Assembly (NCBI RefSeq): GCF_038050405.1
Contig: NZ_CP150901.1
Coordinates: 3,968,001-4,032,000, forward strand
DNA from: Paraburkholderia sp. IMGN_8
Lineage (GTDB): Bacteria; Pseudomonadota; Gammaproteobacteria; Burkholderiales; Burkholderiaceae
DNA length: 64,000 nucleotides
Reading direction: 5' to 3'
Each line of letters starts with the position of its first letter. Positions within the stretch are counted from its first letter, which is position 1. A program made the position numbers and the translations under genes. The notes beneath the pieces are model-generated. The model was not told the DNA's origin. It was given only the letters and a program-made list of their open reading frames with translations, and did not search any database. Positions 63,496-64,000 of this stretch are shown here, piece by piece.

Positions 63496-64000
63496 TCACC
63501 CCTTGGTGAGCAGCATGTACAGCTGAATCACCATGTCGGGTGAGAAGGTGAACGGCACCCAGCCGTGGCCGGTGTGGCGCATGACCAGCAGACGGTCGCC
63601 ATTCGACTGTTTCTGCACCGCCATGACCGGGTTCTTCGTCGAGACGAAGCGCCAGCCGGGCGGAATGCCCGGAGGCGGCTCCGGTGTCATCGACGCGCGC
63701 GCGTTCGACAATTCCTCGATCAGTTGCCCGATCTGCTCAGCACGCAGTGCGACCGTCTGGCCGCCGATCGTCATCGTGATCTCGTTCTGAGCGGGGCGGT
63801 TGATTTCGAGCGTCGGCTGGATTTGCGCAGCCGGCTGTTCGGCTAGCGCCGACGTTTCCGCCGCCTGTGCTTCAGGCATAGCGCCTTCTGCTACGGATTC
63901 CGGCGTGGTGAAGTGATCCACCGGCGCTTGCGGCGCGGCAGTTTCTGCGGGTGTCTCGGGGATGTTTTCGGCCTGTGGGGCCACGACAGCCTGGATGAGC
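63496..64000 (-). CDS. Hypothetical protein with Pro/Ala-rich N-terminus (cut by window end)
   Basis: At least 162 aa visible; the frame stays open to the window edge, so the start lies outside. It has a Pro/Glu/Ala-rich disordered part and a C-terminal folded part (EITMTIGGQTVALRAEQIGQ; GDRLLVMRHTGHGWVPFTF). I do not recognise the family. Confidence 0.65.
   Translation of the reverse strand, partial: LIQAVVAPQAENIPETPAETAAPQAPVDHFTTPESVAEGAMPEAQAAETSALAEQPAAQIQPTLEINRPAQNEITMTIGGQTVALRAEQIGQLIEELSNARASMTPEPPPGIPPGWRFVSTKNPVMAVQKQSNGDRLLVMRHTGHGWVPFTFSPDMVIQLYMLLTKG

Overview
The window looks like the origin region of a secondary chromosome (chromosome 2 type) of a Paraburkholderia/Burkholderia-group betaproteobacterium. 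The reasons are high GC content, protein families typical of that group, a Rep-type initiator gene beside an irregular iteron array, a parA-parB operon, and four palindromes with the core TTTATGCGCATAAA. From memory this core matches the parS class of the second chromosome of Burkholderia cenocepacia. No tRNA, rRNA or CRISPR was recognised. Species cannot be assigned by eye.

Layout. 0-9 kb: a patatin-like lipase, a small secreted protein, an MFS transporter + HMG-CoA lyase + family III CoA-transferase + LysR group, an HD-domain protein, a GlxA-type regulator and an SDR. 9.5-14.6 kb: a five-gene chemosensory-like operon (receptor/CheA-like kinase, cytoplasmic MCP, two CheX/CheC-like proteins, CheY). 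15-24 kb: a large inverted-repeat element, an AlkD-like protein, an efflux-protein remnant, a two-component system and accessory genes. 23.4-26.5 kb: threonine degradation (tdh-kbl) with a divergent XRE-cupin regulator. 27-35 kb: replication and segregation block (atypical tyrosine recombinase, KfrA-like coiled-coil protein, iteron origin, rep, parB, parA, parS). 36-47.7 kb: arsC, ssuA-like gene, ECF sigma factor, small genes, a DnaA-box cluster, FMN reductase, hybrid histidine kinase and a cheY-cheC-diguanylate cyclase operon. 48-63.4 kb: hopanoid biosynthesis (hpnD, hpnE, shc, hpnG; mlaA-like and hpnN; hpnM; hpnH, ispH; hpnB), interrupted by a second copy of the inverted-repeat element that carries an IS481-type insertion.

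Most striking signal. The motif GGTGAG-N6-C(G/A)GGA occurs about 19 times in the origin (29793-31430). It also recurs in four satellite groups 1.6-22 kb to its left, all in opposite orientation and almost all intergenic: 9051-9510 (five), 16559-16642 (two), 19575-19772 (five, all of a CAGGA variant) and 28122-28168 (two). Two further exact matches lie inside genes, one in rep and one in hpnD, where the motif forces the unusual codons AGG-ATA. Together with three DnaA-box-like sites at 40772-40832, this suggests a dispersed copy-control or handcuffing system for the replicon.

Other points. hpnC, needed with hpnD and hpnE to make squalene, is present only as what looks like a 5' remnant of about 12 codons at 62157. 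The IS element sits exactly in the loop of a hairpin within the long repeat. A 43-residue predicted secreted peptide with two cysteines is followed by its own terminator.
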